Made by a program: the position numbers and the translations under genes | In this document: piece after piece, positions 8,806-18,989 of the stretch | Layout of the letters: every line of letters begins with the position of its first letter | Numbering within the stretch: the first letter of the stretch is position 1 | Notes under the pieces: model-generated | The model's database searches: none | What the model saw: only the letters and a program-made list of their open reading frames with translations | Told to the model about the DNA's origin: nothing | Assembly: GCA_004376465.1 (NCBI GenBank) | Contig: SOJU01000099.1 | Span: 1 to 39,659 of the forward strand | Length of the DNA stretch: 39,659 bases | Direction of reading: 5' to 3' | Source: Anaerolineales bacterium | GTDB lineage: Bacteria > Chloroflexota > Anaerolineae > Anaerolineales > E44-bin32

Positions 8806-8852
8806 CGCCAGACAGAAACTGCGATCTGACACAGCTACACTTTCATAAGGAC

Positions 8853-8912
8853 CAACCCCCGCCCGCGCTTGTCGATATTAAACAGCAAAGGGTGGGGGTT
8901 GCTTAATTTTTC
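8853..8912 (+). terminator. Intrinsic terminator-like hairpin after the first operon
   Basis: caacccccgccc ... gggtgggggttg stem with one G-U pair, followed by ctTAATTTTTC. Confidence 0.55.
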
Positions 8913-9095
8913 TGACCCCATGATGCAGCCTGCGTACGAATTCCTCAAGCGCTGGCAATTAGGTCAGCGATCCGGAAAGCGACCGGCATCTGCGCCGGTC
9001 GCCCAGACGGATCCTCTCGTCGCCACGCAGCATCTGTTGTGGTGAATTCAGCAGGTCTGTTGGATAGAGGTTGAAGCTGTCTCTCAAGTGGGCTG

Positions 9096-9938
9096 TCAAT
9101 CAGGTTTGGACGATCGCCCTTCGCCCAAATTGAATAAACTCAGCAACGCGAAAGCCCCCGCACCGAAAAAACCAATCAGCGCTGGACCGATCAATCCCAT
9201 CTGCAGCGCGGCCAGCGTGTTACCGGCCACCGAGCTGGCATAAAAACCAGAAGCGAGCATCAGGAAGCTTTGATCGGATGTTTCACGCACCTTATGCGCC
9301 TGACGTCCCGATAGCCATTGATAAAGGATGAAGATGGTGAATGTCGTGACCAGCCAGCCCAGATAATTATGCAGCGGCACACCGAAATATGCGCCGTCGA
9401 CCTCCCAGACCCAGTGGCCCATCTGCACCATGATTGGATCTATCACCAGGTCCCAGGCCGTCATGACCACCGCGGCTAGAGCCGCAACGCGCAAGCCGTG
9501 CCAATGGTCTTCTGCTGATCGATGACCCAGGATGGTTTCAGCGATCACGAGCGATGGATAACTTACCATGAACCACGCAAACGGGATTAAGTAGGGAACC
9601 AGGCCCAGGAAGCGGGGGCCAAGCTGGTCCGTGTAGTGATAGGGACCATAAATCCACCCTGTTGCAACCCCAACGCTTTCAAAAAGCAGGCTCACAGTGT
9701 AGGTCAATGCGAATAGGATGAAAGTATTGCGCCAGCCGATATAGGTCAATGCATGGGTGATGGCAAAAGCTGTGGCGATCAATGTGAGCAAGGGAACGGA
9801 GTACCCGTGTACTCTCGGAAAGCCGAGCAGTGGTCCGAGGCTGGCGTATGCAGTAAATACAGCGTAGAGAACAAGCAGGCTTATCGCCGCGATTCGTAGT
9901 GGGCGCATTCTCAGACCACTCTTTCGATAGCGTTTCAA
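9096..9938 (-). CDS. cruF: Carotenoid biosynthesis protein, CruF/DUF422-like
   Basis: Motifs ESVGVATGWIYGPYHYTDQLGPRFLGLVPYLIPFAWFMVSYPS and WDLVIDPIMVQMGHWVWEVDGAYFGVPLHNYLGW match the DUF422 hydratase family. Confidence 0.8.
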   Translation of the reverse strand: MKRYRKSGLRMRPLRIAAISLLVLYAVFTAYASLGPLLGFPRVHGYSVPLLTLIATAFAITHALTYIGWRNTFILFALTYTVSLLFESVGVATGWIYGPYHYTDQLGPRFLGLVPYLIPFAWFMVSYPSLVIAETILGHRSAEDHWHGLRVAALAAVVMTAWDLVIDPIMVQMGHWVWEVDGAYFGVPLHNYLGWLVTTFTIFILYQWLSGRQAHKVRETSDQSFLMLASGFYASSVAGNTLAALQMGLIGPALIGFFGAGAFALLSLFNLGEGRSSKPD

Positions 9939-9969
9939 ACCATCTAACTACGTTCGTTCTCCCGACCAA

Positions 9970-10134
9970 TCACGCCTGCCCCGCTTCGATCTCATCCAGC
10001 AGCGCTTCATCCTGCCGCAGGCTGCGAAAGCGCAAGATGATGTTGACGATGTAAAGGCCGATTGTCCCGAGGATTACGGCATAGCCGGCGATCATATAAT
10101 TCAAGGTGTCCGCTGGTCCTTCCTGAAACATCAT
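9970..10134 (-). CDS. ccmD: CcmD-like small heme-exporter protein (54 aa)
   Basis: Not in the supplied ORF track; translated by hand: MMFQEGPADTLNYMIAGYAVILGTIGLYIVNIILRFRSLRQDEALLDEIEAGQA. One TM plus charged tail, immediately downstream of ccmC. Confidence 0.75.
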   Translation of the reverse strand: MMFQEGPADTLNYMIAGYAVILGTIGLYIVNIILRFRSLRQDEALLDEIEAGQA

Positions 10135-10215
10135 AGTGTCTGCTCCTGTTGTATTCTCTGTACTTCTCGTGTCCTCATTCGCCTGGATGGCTATGTGCGT
10201 GGGTTTCTGGTTTTC

Positions 10216-10917
10216 TCAGGACGAGAGGGCAGTTAGCTTGCGCTCCTCGATCTTCTCCTTCTGCTGCTGCAGCCGCAGTCGATACCAGAGCAAGGTGATA
10301 TAGATCAGCGTAAATGTGAATAGGCTAAAGAAGAATGCCACCCGCATTTCCGCGTTCATGTCGAAGGCGCCCAACGCCGTGGGGTCGGAGCTCCCAACGA
10401 CGACAGGGTGGATCGTGCGAAAGATGCGGATCGAGGCGAAGGTAATCGGTACGCTGATGAAGCCCACGATGCCATACACAGCGCCAAAGCGGGCACGCCG
10501 ATCGGGGTCTTCAATCCCCTGCCGCAGCATGATGTAGGCGATATAGATCAACAGCATGATCGTCGCCGTTACGAGCCGTGGATCCCAGGTCCACCAGGTA
10601 TTCCAGATCGGCCGGGCCCAAATCGAGCCTGTCACGATATTAATAAAGGTGAAGACAACGCCAATTTCTACCGACGCTACAGCAATCCGATCCCAGCGTT
10701 GTTCACCGCGAGCCAGATAAATCCCCCCGACGATGGCTGTGACGAGAAACGCAAGCGCTCCCACCCATCCTGCGGCGACGTGAAAATAAAACACACGCTG
10801 CACATCGCCCATGATCGCCTCTTGAGGCGCCCAGATGAGCACGAGGTACAATGCGACGATGAATACTGCGCTGGTCAACCATGTCAACACTTTTAGAGCT
10901 TTAGGCGTGCGTTCCAT
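10216..10917 (-). CDS. ccmC: Heme exporter permease CcmC
   Basis: WGxWW-type motif variant (WNTWWTWDPRLVTATIMLLIYIAYIMLR), six TMs, ccm operon context. Confidence 0.9.
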   Translation of the reverse strand: MERTPKALKVLTWLTSAVFIVALYLVLIWAPQEAIMGDVQRVFYFHVAAGWVGALAFLVTAIVGGIYLARGEQRWDRIAVASVEIGVVFTFINIVTGSIWARPIWNTWWTWDPRLVTATIMLLIYIAYIMLRQGIEDPDRRARFGAVYGIVGFISVPITFASIRIFRTIHPVVVGSSDPTALGAFDMNAEMRVAFFFSLFTFTLIYITLLWYRLRLQQQKEKIEERKLTALSS

Positions 10918-11008
10918 GACATTCCTCCACTGATGCTACTTCGCCGTCCAGCGACCTGGACATAAAATCGTCTTTGTTTCAAGACATTACCCACACAGGG
11001 TTGCTCTC

Positions 11009-11749
11009 TTATTCCTCGACGATGAAGTCAAAGACCATGAAGGCGACGGCGATGAAGATTACGTCGTAGGCAATCATTACATTTATCCAGGGCATGATCT
11101 CCGCCATCTCAAAACCCATGAGAAAGCCATTGCTCGCCTTTACAGCCGCGAGCAGAAGCGGGATCAGCACCGGGAAAAGCAGTATTGGCAGCAGCACATC
11201 CCGCGTGCGCGCCTGGACAGCCATCGATGCCAACAGCGTGCCAACCGCAGTATAGCCTATCGATCCAAGAAGGATCACAAGGATCAAGCCCGGTTGAAAG
11301 AGATTTACATTATAAAGCACGCTATACATCGGCAGGATGATCGCTTCGACAATAAGCATGAAGAATAAGTTACCGATCGCTTTTCCAAAAAATATAGCGT
11401 TGCGGTCCACCGGCGCAAGCAGCAGACCGTCGAGACAGCCGCGGTCCTTCTCAATCGCCATCGAGCGGTTGAGCCCCAGGGTGCCTGCAAAAGCGAAGGT
11501 GACCCAAAGCACGCCCGAGGTGACGGCCTCGCGGGTGCGAATATCCAATTCGAGGGCGAAGTTGAAGATCAGGATCACCAGCGCGGAAAAAACCAGCATC
11601 GCCCCAATCAATTCGCGGCTTCGGAACTCGGCGGCGAGGTCCTTCCAGACGATGGCAGCGATCGAGCGCAGATACGCCCGCAGCGAACCATCCGCTCTGG
11701 TTTCGATCTTCTGCACAACAAGATCCGTCGTTGGAGGCATTTCAGACAC
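11009..11749 (-). CDS. ccmB: Heme exporter permease CcmB
   Basis: Six TMs; KDLAAEFRSRE and IEKDRGCLDGLLLAPVDRNAIFFGKAIGN typical of CcmB. Confidence 0.9.
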   Translation of the reverse strand: MSEMPPTTDLVVQKIETRADGSLRAYLRSIAAIVWKDLAAEFRSRELIGAMLVFSALVILIFNFALELDIRTREAVTSGVLWVTFAFAGTLGLNRSMAIEKDRGCLDGLLLAPVDRNAIFFGKAIGNLFFMLIVEAIILPMYSVLYNVNLFQPGLILVILLGSIGYTAVGTLLASMAVQARTRDVLLPILLFPVLIPLLLAAVKASNGFLMGFEMAEIMPWINVMIAYDVIFIAVAFMVFDFIVEE

Positions 11750-12440
11750 GGGTCACCGCTCGATAAAGTTCTGTGAGTTGTATGGGGTCGAGAGCGTCAG
11801 TGCTCTCGGATGCAGTGATGATCCCTTTCGAGAGAATGTCCACCCGATCTGCAAGATCGGCAGCCCGGGAGATGTCGTGAGAGGTCATGACCACCGTTCG
11901 ACCTGTGGAGGCGATCTCTCGTAGGACCTGATCCAACATCGCCGCGGCTTCTTGATCGAGACCGGTATGCGGCTCATCAAAAAGCAGGATATCGGGTCGA
12001 TGAAGGATTGCACGGCCGATCGCCAGGCGCTGTTGCATCCCACGCGAGAATTGACGCACCAGATCTCGCCGGCGAGGGTTGAGACCTATCAGATGCAGCA
12101 CCTCATCTATCCGCCGGTCAAGCTCACCAACGCCATACATCCAACCATAAAAGCGCAGGTTCTGCTCAGCGGACAGATCACCGTACAGTAAAGGTTGATG
12201 GGATACAACGCCCAGCCGCCGTCGGACAGCTGCAGCTTCTGCTGGTAGTTGATGACCGGCCACAATCACCTCGCCCATTTTGGGGCGGGAGAGGGTGGCA
12301 AGGATGCGCAGAAAAGTCGTCTTCCCGGCTCCGTTAGGGCCCAACAAAGCGACGAACTCGCCTTTCGAAACCTGAAAATCCAAGCCGCGTAGAACGGGTT
12401 TTGGACCGAACGTCTTTACCAGACGCCTAACCTTAATCAT
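11742..12440 (-). CDS. ccmA: Heme exporter ATP-binding protein CcmA
   Basis: Walker A GPNGAGKT, signature FSRGMQQR, Walker B ILLFDEPHTGLD. Start MIKVRRL at 12440 preferred over 12458. Confidence 0.9.
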   Translation of the reverse strand: MIKVRRLVKTFGPKPVLRGLDFQVSKGEFVALLGPNGAGKTTFLRILATLSRPKMGEVIVAGHQLPAEAAAVRRRLGVVSHQPLLYGDLSAEQNLRFYGWMYGVGELDRRIDEVLHLIGLNPRRRDLVRQFSRGMQQRLAIGRAILHRPDILLFDEPHTGLDQEAAAMLDQVLREIASTGRTVVMTSHDISRAADLADRVDILSKGIITASESTDALDPIQLTELYRAVTRV

Positions 12441-14274
12441 GCTCCGCCGCCGACTCAAGGAGTGCTTTTAAGGTACGCTTGAGCTCCATACGACGTTCCT
12501 TGTAGGCCGTTTCTGTGACCTCTCCTGCCTCAAAACTATCATCTAACGCGGCGATTGCTCGCATCAGCGCTTCGCTATCGCGGGGTTCCTCTGGCGCGGT
12601 TTTATCGTCGTAGTCAACGGTTGACTCCTGTCCTTGCGACCACTTCCACCAAATAAAGAAGAGGGCGATTAGGGTTAGGCCCAATGCAGTGCCACCGACG
12701 ATGAGATTGGTTGTCGAAGAAGAATCCGTCTGTGCAGGGTGCCTGCCCGAGAGGCGCAATTCCAGTACTTCGCCCCGTTCAAGCGGTTCCATCCTGTAAC
12801 TTTCCATGACCAACCCGCCCATATCGCGCGCGCCCACTTCGCTCAACCCCTCACCACTAATGGATGGGGGGCCCTGCGTCTTCAAAATGACGATCGCTTC
12901 AACTGGGTAGTCTACGGGCTGCTGATACTCCAGGCTGCGTTCATAGGGCAGCGTGAAACTAAAGTAGATCTCTACTGCCTCCCCAGGAATGAACGCCTCG
13001 TGCATCACAAAGCCGTCCGCGTCTTCTGTGAAACGCATCAACTCGGTCGAATCAGCGAAATACAGATTACTAAAACCTTTCGGCAACGGCACCCGAATAT
13101 CATTAACCCCATCTGGTTCAGCAATCGTTCGGTCGCCGGTATTCGTCATGAGCAGTAATTCGGAAACTTCAACCACACCTTCGATGGAGTAATCGAAGAT
13201 CAAATGCAATCGGTCTACAACGAGCAGGCTGTCATCCGTTGTGGTTTCGAAAACCGTTAAGGGAAGTTCAAGTGAGAGGTTGTCCTCCAGCATATGTCCT
13301 GCAGTGTTGAAATACCGCACCCCTTGATACTCCGTTAATGCACCAAAGAAACGGTCAGGGACGATCTCCAAATCCTGGACTTCAAACTTGCCGTCGGCAT
13401 CGACCGGGATTTCCTCTTCGAATACCAGTTGATTCCCATCGAAGGCAATAAATGTAACCATCAAGCCGTGCGGGAGATCCGCTCCCTCCGTTCCATTTTC
13501 GATTGAACCGTAGACAACCCCATTGCTCACGTCAGAGATTGGTCCCGCTGTTGCTGTTTCCTCGCTAAACGCGAGTGTGCGCACATAAGCTGCTGCGGCA
13601 AAGCGTTCGCTTTCGCTAAGTGCTCCCTCCAGCGCAGGCATCGAGCCTACACCCTCGGTAATCACTTCGTAAAAATCATCGAGCGAGTTATTGGTGAATA
13701 GCGCCACATCTCGCAGGTCCACATCAGGCGCCAGGGCTTCCCCGCGCTCACCATGGCAGTCGACACAAATCTCTTGATAAACAACCGCACCCTGCTCGAG
13801 TTGGTCTGACGAAACGCTCAGTGATAGCGCGTAGGCGACAACATCCCAGCGCTGCGTATCGGTCAAATTCACGAAGGGAGGCATGAGCCGCTCCATCCTT
13901 CCCTGTGTGACGGTAAGATACCAATCGGAAGGCAGCACGCTAGAGGCGAATTCAGGATCTCCTAACAGAGGAGGCCGGACATCCAGATTCGCGGACATCG
14001 AGCCCTCCCCCAACCCTGCGGAGCCATGGCAGGGCTCACAGTTTTCCAGATAAATTTGCTCCCCCTGGTTCGGATCCGGTGGCGTCTCCGGGGTTGAGCG
14101 CTCTTCCACCTTTGTTGCCTGTGTCTCTGGTGCGGGGCGCTGCTGCGTCGCTTGAGGTATTTGTTCAGCAGCCTGGCGAGTCGCCAGCTCCGGGGGCGGG
14201 GTGACATCCTCGGAGAGTGAACATCCTGTCACTACGAGAAGGATACTTAGGAATAGGAAGACATTTCGTTTCAC
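12433..14274 (-). CDS. Diheme cytochrome c lipoprotein with large C-terminal extracytoplasmic region and TM anchor
   Basis: Lipobox VVTGC; CEPCHGSAGLG and CVDCHGERG; C-terminal TM LIVGGTALGLTLIALFFIWWKW. Confidence 0.8.
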   Translation of the reverse strand: MKRNVFLFLSILLVVTGCSLSEDVTPPPELATRQAAEQIPQATQQRPAPETQATKVEERSTPETPPDPNQGEQIYLENCEPCHGSAGLGEGSMSANLDVRPPLLGDPEFASSVLPSDWYLTVTQGRMERLMPPFVNLTDTQRWDVVAYALSLSVSSDQLEQGAVVYQEICVDCHGERGEALAPDVDLRDVALFTNNSLDDFYEVITEGVGSMPALEGALSESERFAAAAYVRTLAFSEETATAGPISDVSNGVVYGSIENGTEGADLPHGLMVTFIAFDGNQLVFEEEIPVDADGKFEVQDLEIVPDRFFGALTEYQGVRYFNTAGHMLEDNLSLELPLTVFETTTDDSLLVVDRLHLIFDYSIEGVVEVSELLLMTNTGDRTIAEPDGVNDIRVPLPKGFSNLYFADSTELMRFTEDADGFVMHEAFIPGEAVEIYFSFTLPYERSLEYQQPVDYPVEAIVILKTQGPPSISGEGLSEVGARDMGGLVMESYRMEPLERGEVLELRLSGRHPAQTDSSSTTNLIVGGTALGLTLIALFFIWWKWSQGQESTVDYDDKTAPEEPRDSEALMRAIAALDDSFEAGEVTETAYKERRMELKRTLKALLESAAEHD

Positions 14275-14738
14275 GCTTGCCCCTCCGCTTCAGCCAGCGT
14301 GTTACCGCAGCGAATGCAGAATAAATCATCCGCCTTAACTTCAGACCCACAGGAGGGACAGAAGCCACCGTCCCCATCTTCCTTCTCGCTCCTGATCTGA
14401 GCTATGGCTGCTTCGATCTCGTCGTCTATTTCGTTCCCTTCAGGGGACACATCACCACCTGCTTTCAGGATATCGATCCGACTTAAGATCCCCGCTCCTT
14501 CTTTCATCAGGGCTTGCCGCTGCTCCCGGTAATCCTTCTCCAGGATCTTCCCGGTATTGAAGTCCATTTCCAGCTCCTGCAGACTATTCAGCACTCGATC
14601 GCGGCCGGCTTGAAGCTCAGAGGACAGCCGTTCCGTATCGGTTACGCCCTTACCTCGATGCTGTATTAAGGGGAGGGCGACAAACGCTACCGTCAGCAGC
14701 GTCAACGCCAGCCCAGCGAGTATCGAGCCTATATCCAT
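14271..14738 (-). CDS. CcmI-like N-terminus fused to zinc-ribbon domain
   Basis: N-terminal TM plus coiled-coil (LQELEMDFNTGKILEKDYREQRQALMKE) and C-terminal CPSCGSEVKADDLFCIRCG zinc ribbon; in ccm operon. Confidence 0.65.
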   Translation of the reverse strand: MDIGSILAGLALTLLTVAFVALPLIQHRGKGVTDTERLSSELQAGRDRVLNSLQELEMDFNTGKILEKDYREQRQALMKEGAGILSRIDILKAGGDVSPEGNEIDDEIEAAIAQIRSEKEDGDGGFCPSCGSEVKADDLFCIRCGNTLAEAEGQA

Positions 14739-14836
14739 AGTTGTACCTTCTCCTCGTTCATCTCACCTCGTCCCATTACTGCGCGCCTTGATCCGCCTAT
14801 TTCGTGATGGGAAACGTGCAATCCTCAAAGCGACTT

Positions 14837-15421
14837 TCATTTATGCTCAGCCATCACCGTTTCGATTTGATTGACGATCTCGTCAAGCGATAAATAGGGT
14901 CCAATCTTCACAGCTGCCAATCGACCATCAGGGCCGATGATGTAAGTCTCCGGTACACCGAGCATGCGGAATGCCTGCGAGATTCGTGTCCCCAGATCGG
15001 GACCATTCGGGTATGTAATTCCAAATTTCGCCAGGTAGGCGCGGGCTTCAGTTTCCGTATCCACGTAGTCCACACCCAGAAAAACTACACCCTGATCCTT
15101 GTACAGCTGGTATGCCTGTTCCAATTCAACAGCCTCTTGCTCGCAAGGTTTGCACCAGGACGCCCAGAAATTGACGACAACAATCTGACCACGGAGATCG
15201 GCGAAGTCGATCTCGTCTCCGTCGAAAGTACTCAGGACCAAATTGGGAACACGATCTCCAACCCTGATAGAACCTCGTTGGGAGCGAACTAAACCTATGC
15301 CCAGGACGGCTAGAAGCCCCAGAACGAACACCCACACGAGCACAACGCCCCATTTCGGCCGCGGTGTTTTCCCGGGTGATTCTTCGTTATTCTCAGTTGT
15401 TGAGTTATCGATAATTTCCAT
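14837..15421 (-). CDS. ccmG: TlpA/CcmG-type thioredoxin-like thiol:disulfide protein
   Basis: VVNFWASWCKPCEQE active site; N-terminal TM; LGVPETYIIGPDG. Confidence 0.9.
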   Translation of the reverse strand: MEIIDNSTTENNEESPGKTPRPKWGVVLVWVFVLGLLAVLGIGLVRSQRGSIRVGDRVPNLVLSTFDGDEIDFADLRGQIVVVNFWASWCKPCEQEAVELEQAYQLYKDQGVVFLGVDYVDTETEARAYLAKFGITYPNGPDLGTRISQAFRMLGVPETYIIGPDGRLAAVKIGPYLSLDEIVNQIETVMAEHK

Positions 15422-15438
15422 ACGGCAAACCCTCGCTC

Positions 15439-15927
15439 TTATTCATCCCGCCGGCGCAGTTCCTGCTCCAATTGGGCAATATAGGGATCCTCACTCTCTA
15501 CAGTCACACCCTTACCCTTGGGCGTAGGTGGCTCAACCTTCCAGGCCCGCATAACCATGAATAGGATGAATGCTCCGATTGCGAACAAGACCGGGGGCAG
15601 GATGTAAACAAGTGCATTGAAACCCTCCGCTGGCGGTTCGGCCAACACCCGTGGCCCATACTGGTCGACGAAGTAGTCTTTGATCTGATCATCGCTCCAG
15701 CCCAACACCAGCTTCTCGCGGATGGTGGCTCGCCACTGTTCGCATGCTTGCGTCGGACATACGTCCAACGGAATGTTTTCACACACCGGGCAATAGAGCT
15801 CACGGGCGATGACGTTGACATCATCGTCGGTAGGACCGCCGTCTTGTGCGAAAGCGGGAAGTGCGAACACCTGTGAGAGCAGAATAAATCCCAGTGTCAT
15901 TCCCATCACCGTTTGAAGCTTACGCAT
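15439..15927 (-). CDS. ccmH: Cytochrome c maturation protein CcmH
   Basis: ARELYCPVCENIPLDVCPTQACEQWRATIREKL (CPxC motif), DYFVDQYGPRVLAEPP, C-terminal TM. Start MRKLQ at 15927. Confidence 0.88.
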   Translation of the reverse strand: MRKLQTVMGMTLGFILLSQVFALPAFAQDGGPTDDDVNVIARELYCPVCENIPLDVCPTQACEQWRATIREKLVLGWSDDQIKDYFVDQYGPRVLAEPPAEGFNALVYILPPVLFAIGAFILFMVMRAWKVEPPTPKGKGVTVESEDPYIAQLEQELRRRDE

Positions 15928-15941
15928 TACTAAACCTCTCC

Positions 15942-17993
15942 TCACGTTCGGGTGCTCTTTGATGCGGACGGCGTTTTGTTCGCCCGCCTCCGACCACTGA
16001 TGACCCAAACCGCCACGATGGTTCCAATGCTGAATACAACGCCACCGATCCAGATTAAATTGACCAGCGGGTTATGGTAAACCTTGAAGGTCGCATCGCT
16101 CTGGGAATCCGGGTCCAAACCCACCAGGATCACATAGAAATCGTCCGCCAGCGTGGAACGCGTCCCTGGTATGGTCACCGCTTGTTGAGAGTCGTAATAG
16201 TAATCCTTGCGCGGGTATAGTTCGTCCACAAGTTTCCCGTCTTGATAAACAGAGACGACGGCTCGGGCGACGTTGCGGCCATCGTTAGTGTCAAATACCG
16301 CAATGTCGTCATAGGTCATCACGTAGCGTCCGAGCGTAACTTGCTCACCCTTAGAAAGCGTTGCTTGAGTCTCAGTCTGGTATACCTCAATTCCGATGAT
16401 GCCAAACGCCATCAGAACCACACCAAGATGGATAATATAGCCCCCATAGCGTCGGGGATTTCTCCCCACCAGACGCCATAAAGCCAGCGGTAGGTTTTCG
16501 CCGTGCTGCCGTCGGCGCGCCATTACCCCTCGCCAGAATTCGTACAGCGTTACAAATGCAACTAATGACGCCGCCGTATACCCCAGGAGGGCTGTCGGAT
16601 TGTGAATCCCGCCGAAATACAGGGTGATGGGAACCAGCAGAGAGACGAGAGCGGGCTTCCACAGTGCTCGCCCGATCGTCTTCCAGGTGCTGCTTGCATA
16701 TGCGGAAAGAGGGGCGATAGCCATCAAGATTAGCAGCCCAAGACCGAGCGGTCCATTTGCCCGCTCGTAGAAGGGCGGGCCAACCGTGATTTTCTGACCC
16801 GTTACCAATTCGGATATCAGCGGGAAAATCACACCCCAGAAGCTAACTGCCAGGATACCCATGAAGAGAAAGTTGTTCAGCAGAAAGAGCGCCTCGCGTG
16901 AGAACACCGAAGTTAGGAAATTTTCGCCCTTCAGCATCTCCCAACGGTTAATCAACAGGCTGAGTGAAACGATAAATGTGACCCCGATGAAAACGAAAAA
17001 CATCGGCCCGATGGCGGACTTGGCGAAAGCATGCACAGAGGAGAGCACACCGGATCGGGAGAGAAACGTTCCGAAGAGCACTAGAGCGTAGGTTAAAATG
17101 ATCAGCACCACATTCCAGTGCTTGAGCATGCCTCTCTTCTCTTGGACCATTACAGAGTGCAAGAAGGCCGTCCCCGCGAGCCATGGCAATAAGGCGGCGA
17201 TTTCCACCGGGTCCCAACCCCAGTAGCCACCCCAGCCGAGCACGTCGTAAGCCCAACGTCCGCCCAGTATTAGCCCAAGCGAGAGGAAGATCCAGGCAAC
17301 CAGCGTCCAGCGGCGGGTGATGCGTATCCAGCGGTCGTCGCTGCGACGAGTGATCAACGCGGCCATCGCGAAGGCGTAGGGGATTACGTAGGCGACAAAC
17401 CCCAGATAAAGCGCCGGGGGGTGGATGATCATACCCGGGTGGCGCAGAAGAGGATTCAAACCCCGACCGTCAGGCGGATTGAGCGGAACAGCGCCCGTAG
17501 GCTGCAGCATCGCCGTCACCTGCTGTCCATCCGCAGAAAGCCACAATCGAGCAAAGGGATTCTCAAAGAAGACCACCAGGCTGAGGAAGAAAGCCAGGGT
17601 GATCATCGTGACCATGATGAACCAAGGAAGCAGTTCGCGATCACGATCCCACTTGCGCAAGCTGGCAGCGCTTGTAAACGCCGCCATTAGCCACGCCCAG
17701 AAGACCAGAGAACCCTCTTGTCCACCCCATAGGGCGGTCACTTTCAAGTAAGTGGGCATGGAATTGCTCGTCACCGAGGCCACAAAGCCAATCTCGTAGT
17801 GACCCGTAGCGAGCAGCCATATGATGGCTGCTGAGGCGATGGTTAATAGCGGCCAGGTCAATAGCATTGCGTAACGGCCGCTCTCCACGAATTCCGGCTT
17901 GCGCTTTAACGCGCCGTATGCTGCTGCACCCGCGCCATATAGCGAAGCCAAGAAAGTAAGTACCAGCACATAATAACCAATGTTCGCAACCAC
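15942..17993 (-). CDS. ccmF: Heme lyase CcmF/CcyK family
   Basis: WGGQEGSLVFWAWLMA, HPPALYLGFV, GWGGYWGWDPVEIAALLPWL motifs; about 15 TMs. Confidence 0.95.
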   Translation of the reverse strand: MVANIGYYVLVLTFLASLYGAGAAAYGALKRKPEFVESGRYAMLLTWPLLTIASAAIIWLLATGHYEIGFVASVTSNSMPTYLKVTALWGGQEGSLVFWAWLMAAFTSAASLRKWDRDRELLPWFIMVTMITLAFFLSLVVFFENPFARLWLSADGQQVTAMLQPTGAVPLNPPDGRGLNPLLRHPGMIIHPPALYLGFVAYVIPYAFAMAALITRRSDDRWIRITRRWTLVAWIFLSLGLILGGRWAYDVLGWGGYWGWDPVEIAALLPWLAGTAFLHSVMVQEKRGMLKHWNVVLIILTYALVLFGTFLSRSGVLSSVHAFAKSAIGPMFFVFIGVTFIVSLSLLINRWEMLKGENFLTSVFSREALFLLNNFLFMGILAVSFWGVIFPLISELVTGQKITVGPPFYERANGPLGLGLLILMAIAPLSAYASSTWKTIGRALWKPALVSLLVPITLYFGGIHNPTALLGYTAASLVAFVTLYEFWRGVMARRRQHGENLPLALWRLVGRNPRRYGGYIIHLGVVLMAFGIIGIEVYQTETQATLSKGEQVTLGRYVMTYDDIAVFDTNDGRNVARAVVSVYQDGKLVDELYPRKDYYYDSQQAVTIPGTRSTLADDFYVILVGLDPDSQSDATFKVYHNPLVNLIWIGGVVFSIGTIVAVWVISGRRRANKTPSASKSTRT

Positions 17994-18078
17994 GTTTTGT
18001 CTCTCCTCTTAAGACATAAGTTTAACTATACGTAAGGCAACACTCACCATGAGGAAACTAGCACCGCAGGGGGTAGAT

Positions 18079-18585
18079 TTATCCGTCTTCGGCTTGCAAG
18101 GGGACATCACCTTCATAGCGGGTGGGGCACTTGAGAAGTAATTCATCAGCATGGAAGATGCCGTCCTCGCCCATTCTGCCCGTTACAATCGCCTGGGCTT
18201 CATCACGGAGCAGATCCGGCATGACACCGATGTATTCCACCTCTAGCCGTGTGGCTCGCGGATCTTCCAACGCAATGTGCAGCGCCTCGGCCAGTCCGCC
18301 TGCTTTCTCAATCTCATCCAGATCCGCGGGCACGTTGGCTATTGTGAAACGAAGCGTTAGATTCTTGACATCGTACTGAATCGTGTCGCCATCTACGACG
18401 CCAGAGATCTTAATATCCCGATCTCCTAAGTCATCACCCCTGGCAAATAATTCGTCAATCGTCAAATAATATTGCGCGGCTGCTTGAGTCGAGGAGGCAA
18501 TCAAATACACAATCGCCGCGACGATCAAGAAACCACCCAGGAGAAATTTGCCTTGACCAGTACGTTTTTTGGTTACTTCGCCCAT
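18079..18585 (-). CDS. ccmE: Heme chaperone CcmE, CXXXY-type
   Basis: Single N-terminal TM, OB-fold CcmE region (LFARGDDLGDRDIKISGVVDGD...GVMPDLLRDEAQAIVTGRMGEDGIFHADELLLKCPTRYEG); start MGEVTKKR at 18585. Confidence 0.85.
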   Translation of the reverse strand: MGEVTKKRTGQGKFLLGGFLIVAAIVYLIASSTQAAAQYYLTIDELFARGDDLGDRDIKISGVVDGDTIQYDVKNLTLRFTIANVPADLDEIEKAGGLAEALHIALEDPRATRLEVEYIGVMPDLLRDEAQAIVTGRMGEDGIFHADELLLKCPTRYEGDVPLQAEDG

Positions 18586-18989
18586 TCCCGTTACCTCCAG
18601 ATAATCGACCGCTGTTCCCCTTGCCATGACAGAGCGGCGCATTGTATCACTAAACATGGCTTCTTTTGCAGCACCACCGCGATGCAGTAAGTGACGCGCC
18701 AATAAAAGAACCGCGGGGGTCCAAGTGAATATCTTCACATGAATTCATTAAGGGTATATGAACCTCAGACTAAAAGAAGATGAGAGGCTGCTGATCAAAA
18801 AGTTAATGAAGGATTGTAGACAAAAGCGGTATTATATATCTCGTGACACTCGACTTTGCGTCACAAAATCCTTCAGCGAACTATTTTTTCCGGTTGGACT
18901 CGCCCGTCTCCAGGATAAGTGAGGCCGCTGAAGATGCCGGGGCGATTACAATTTAGAGAACACCCTTTTAGTGTTCGAGGTTAGTCTAA

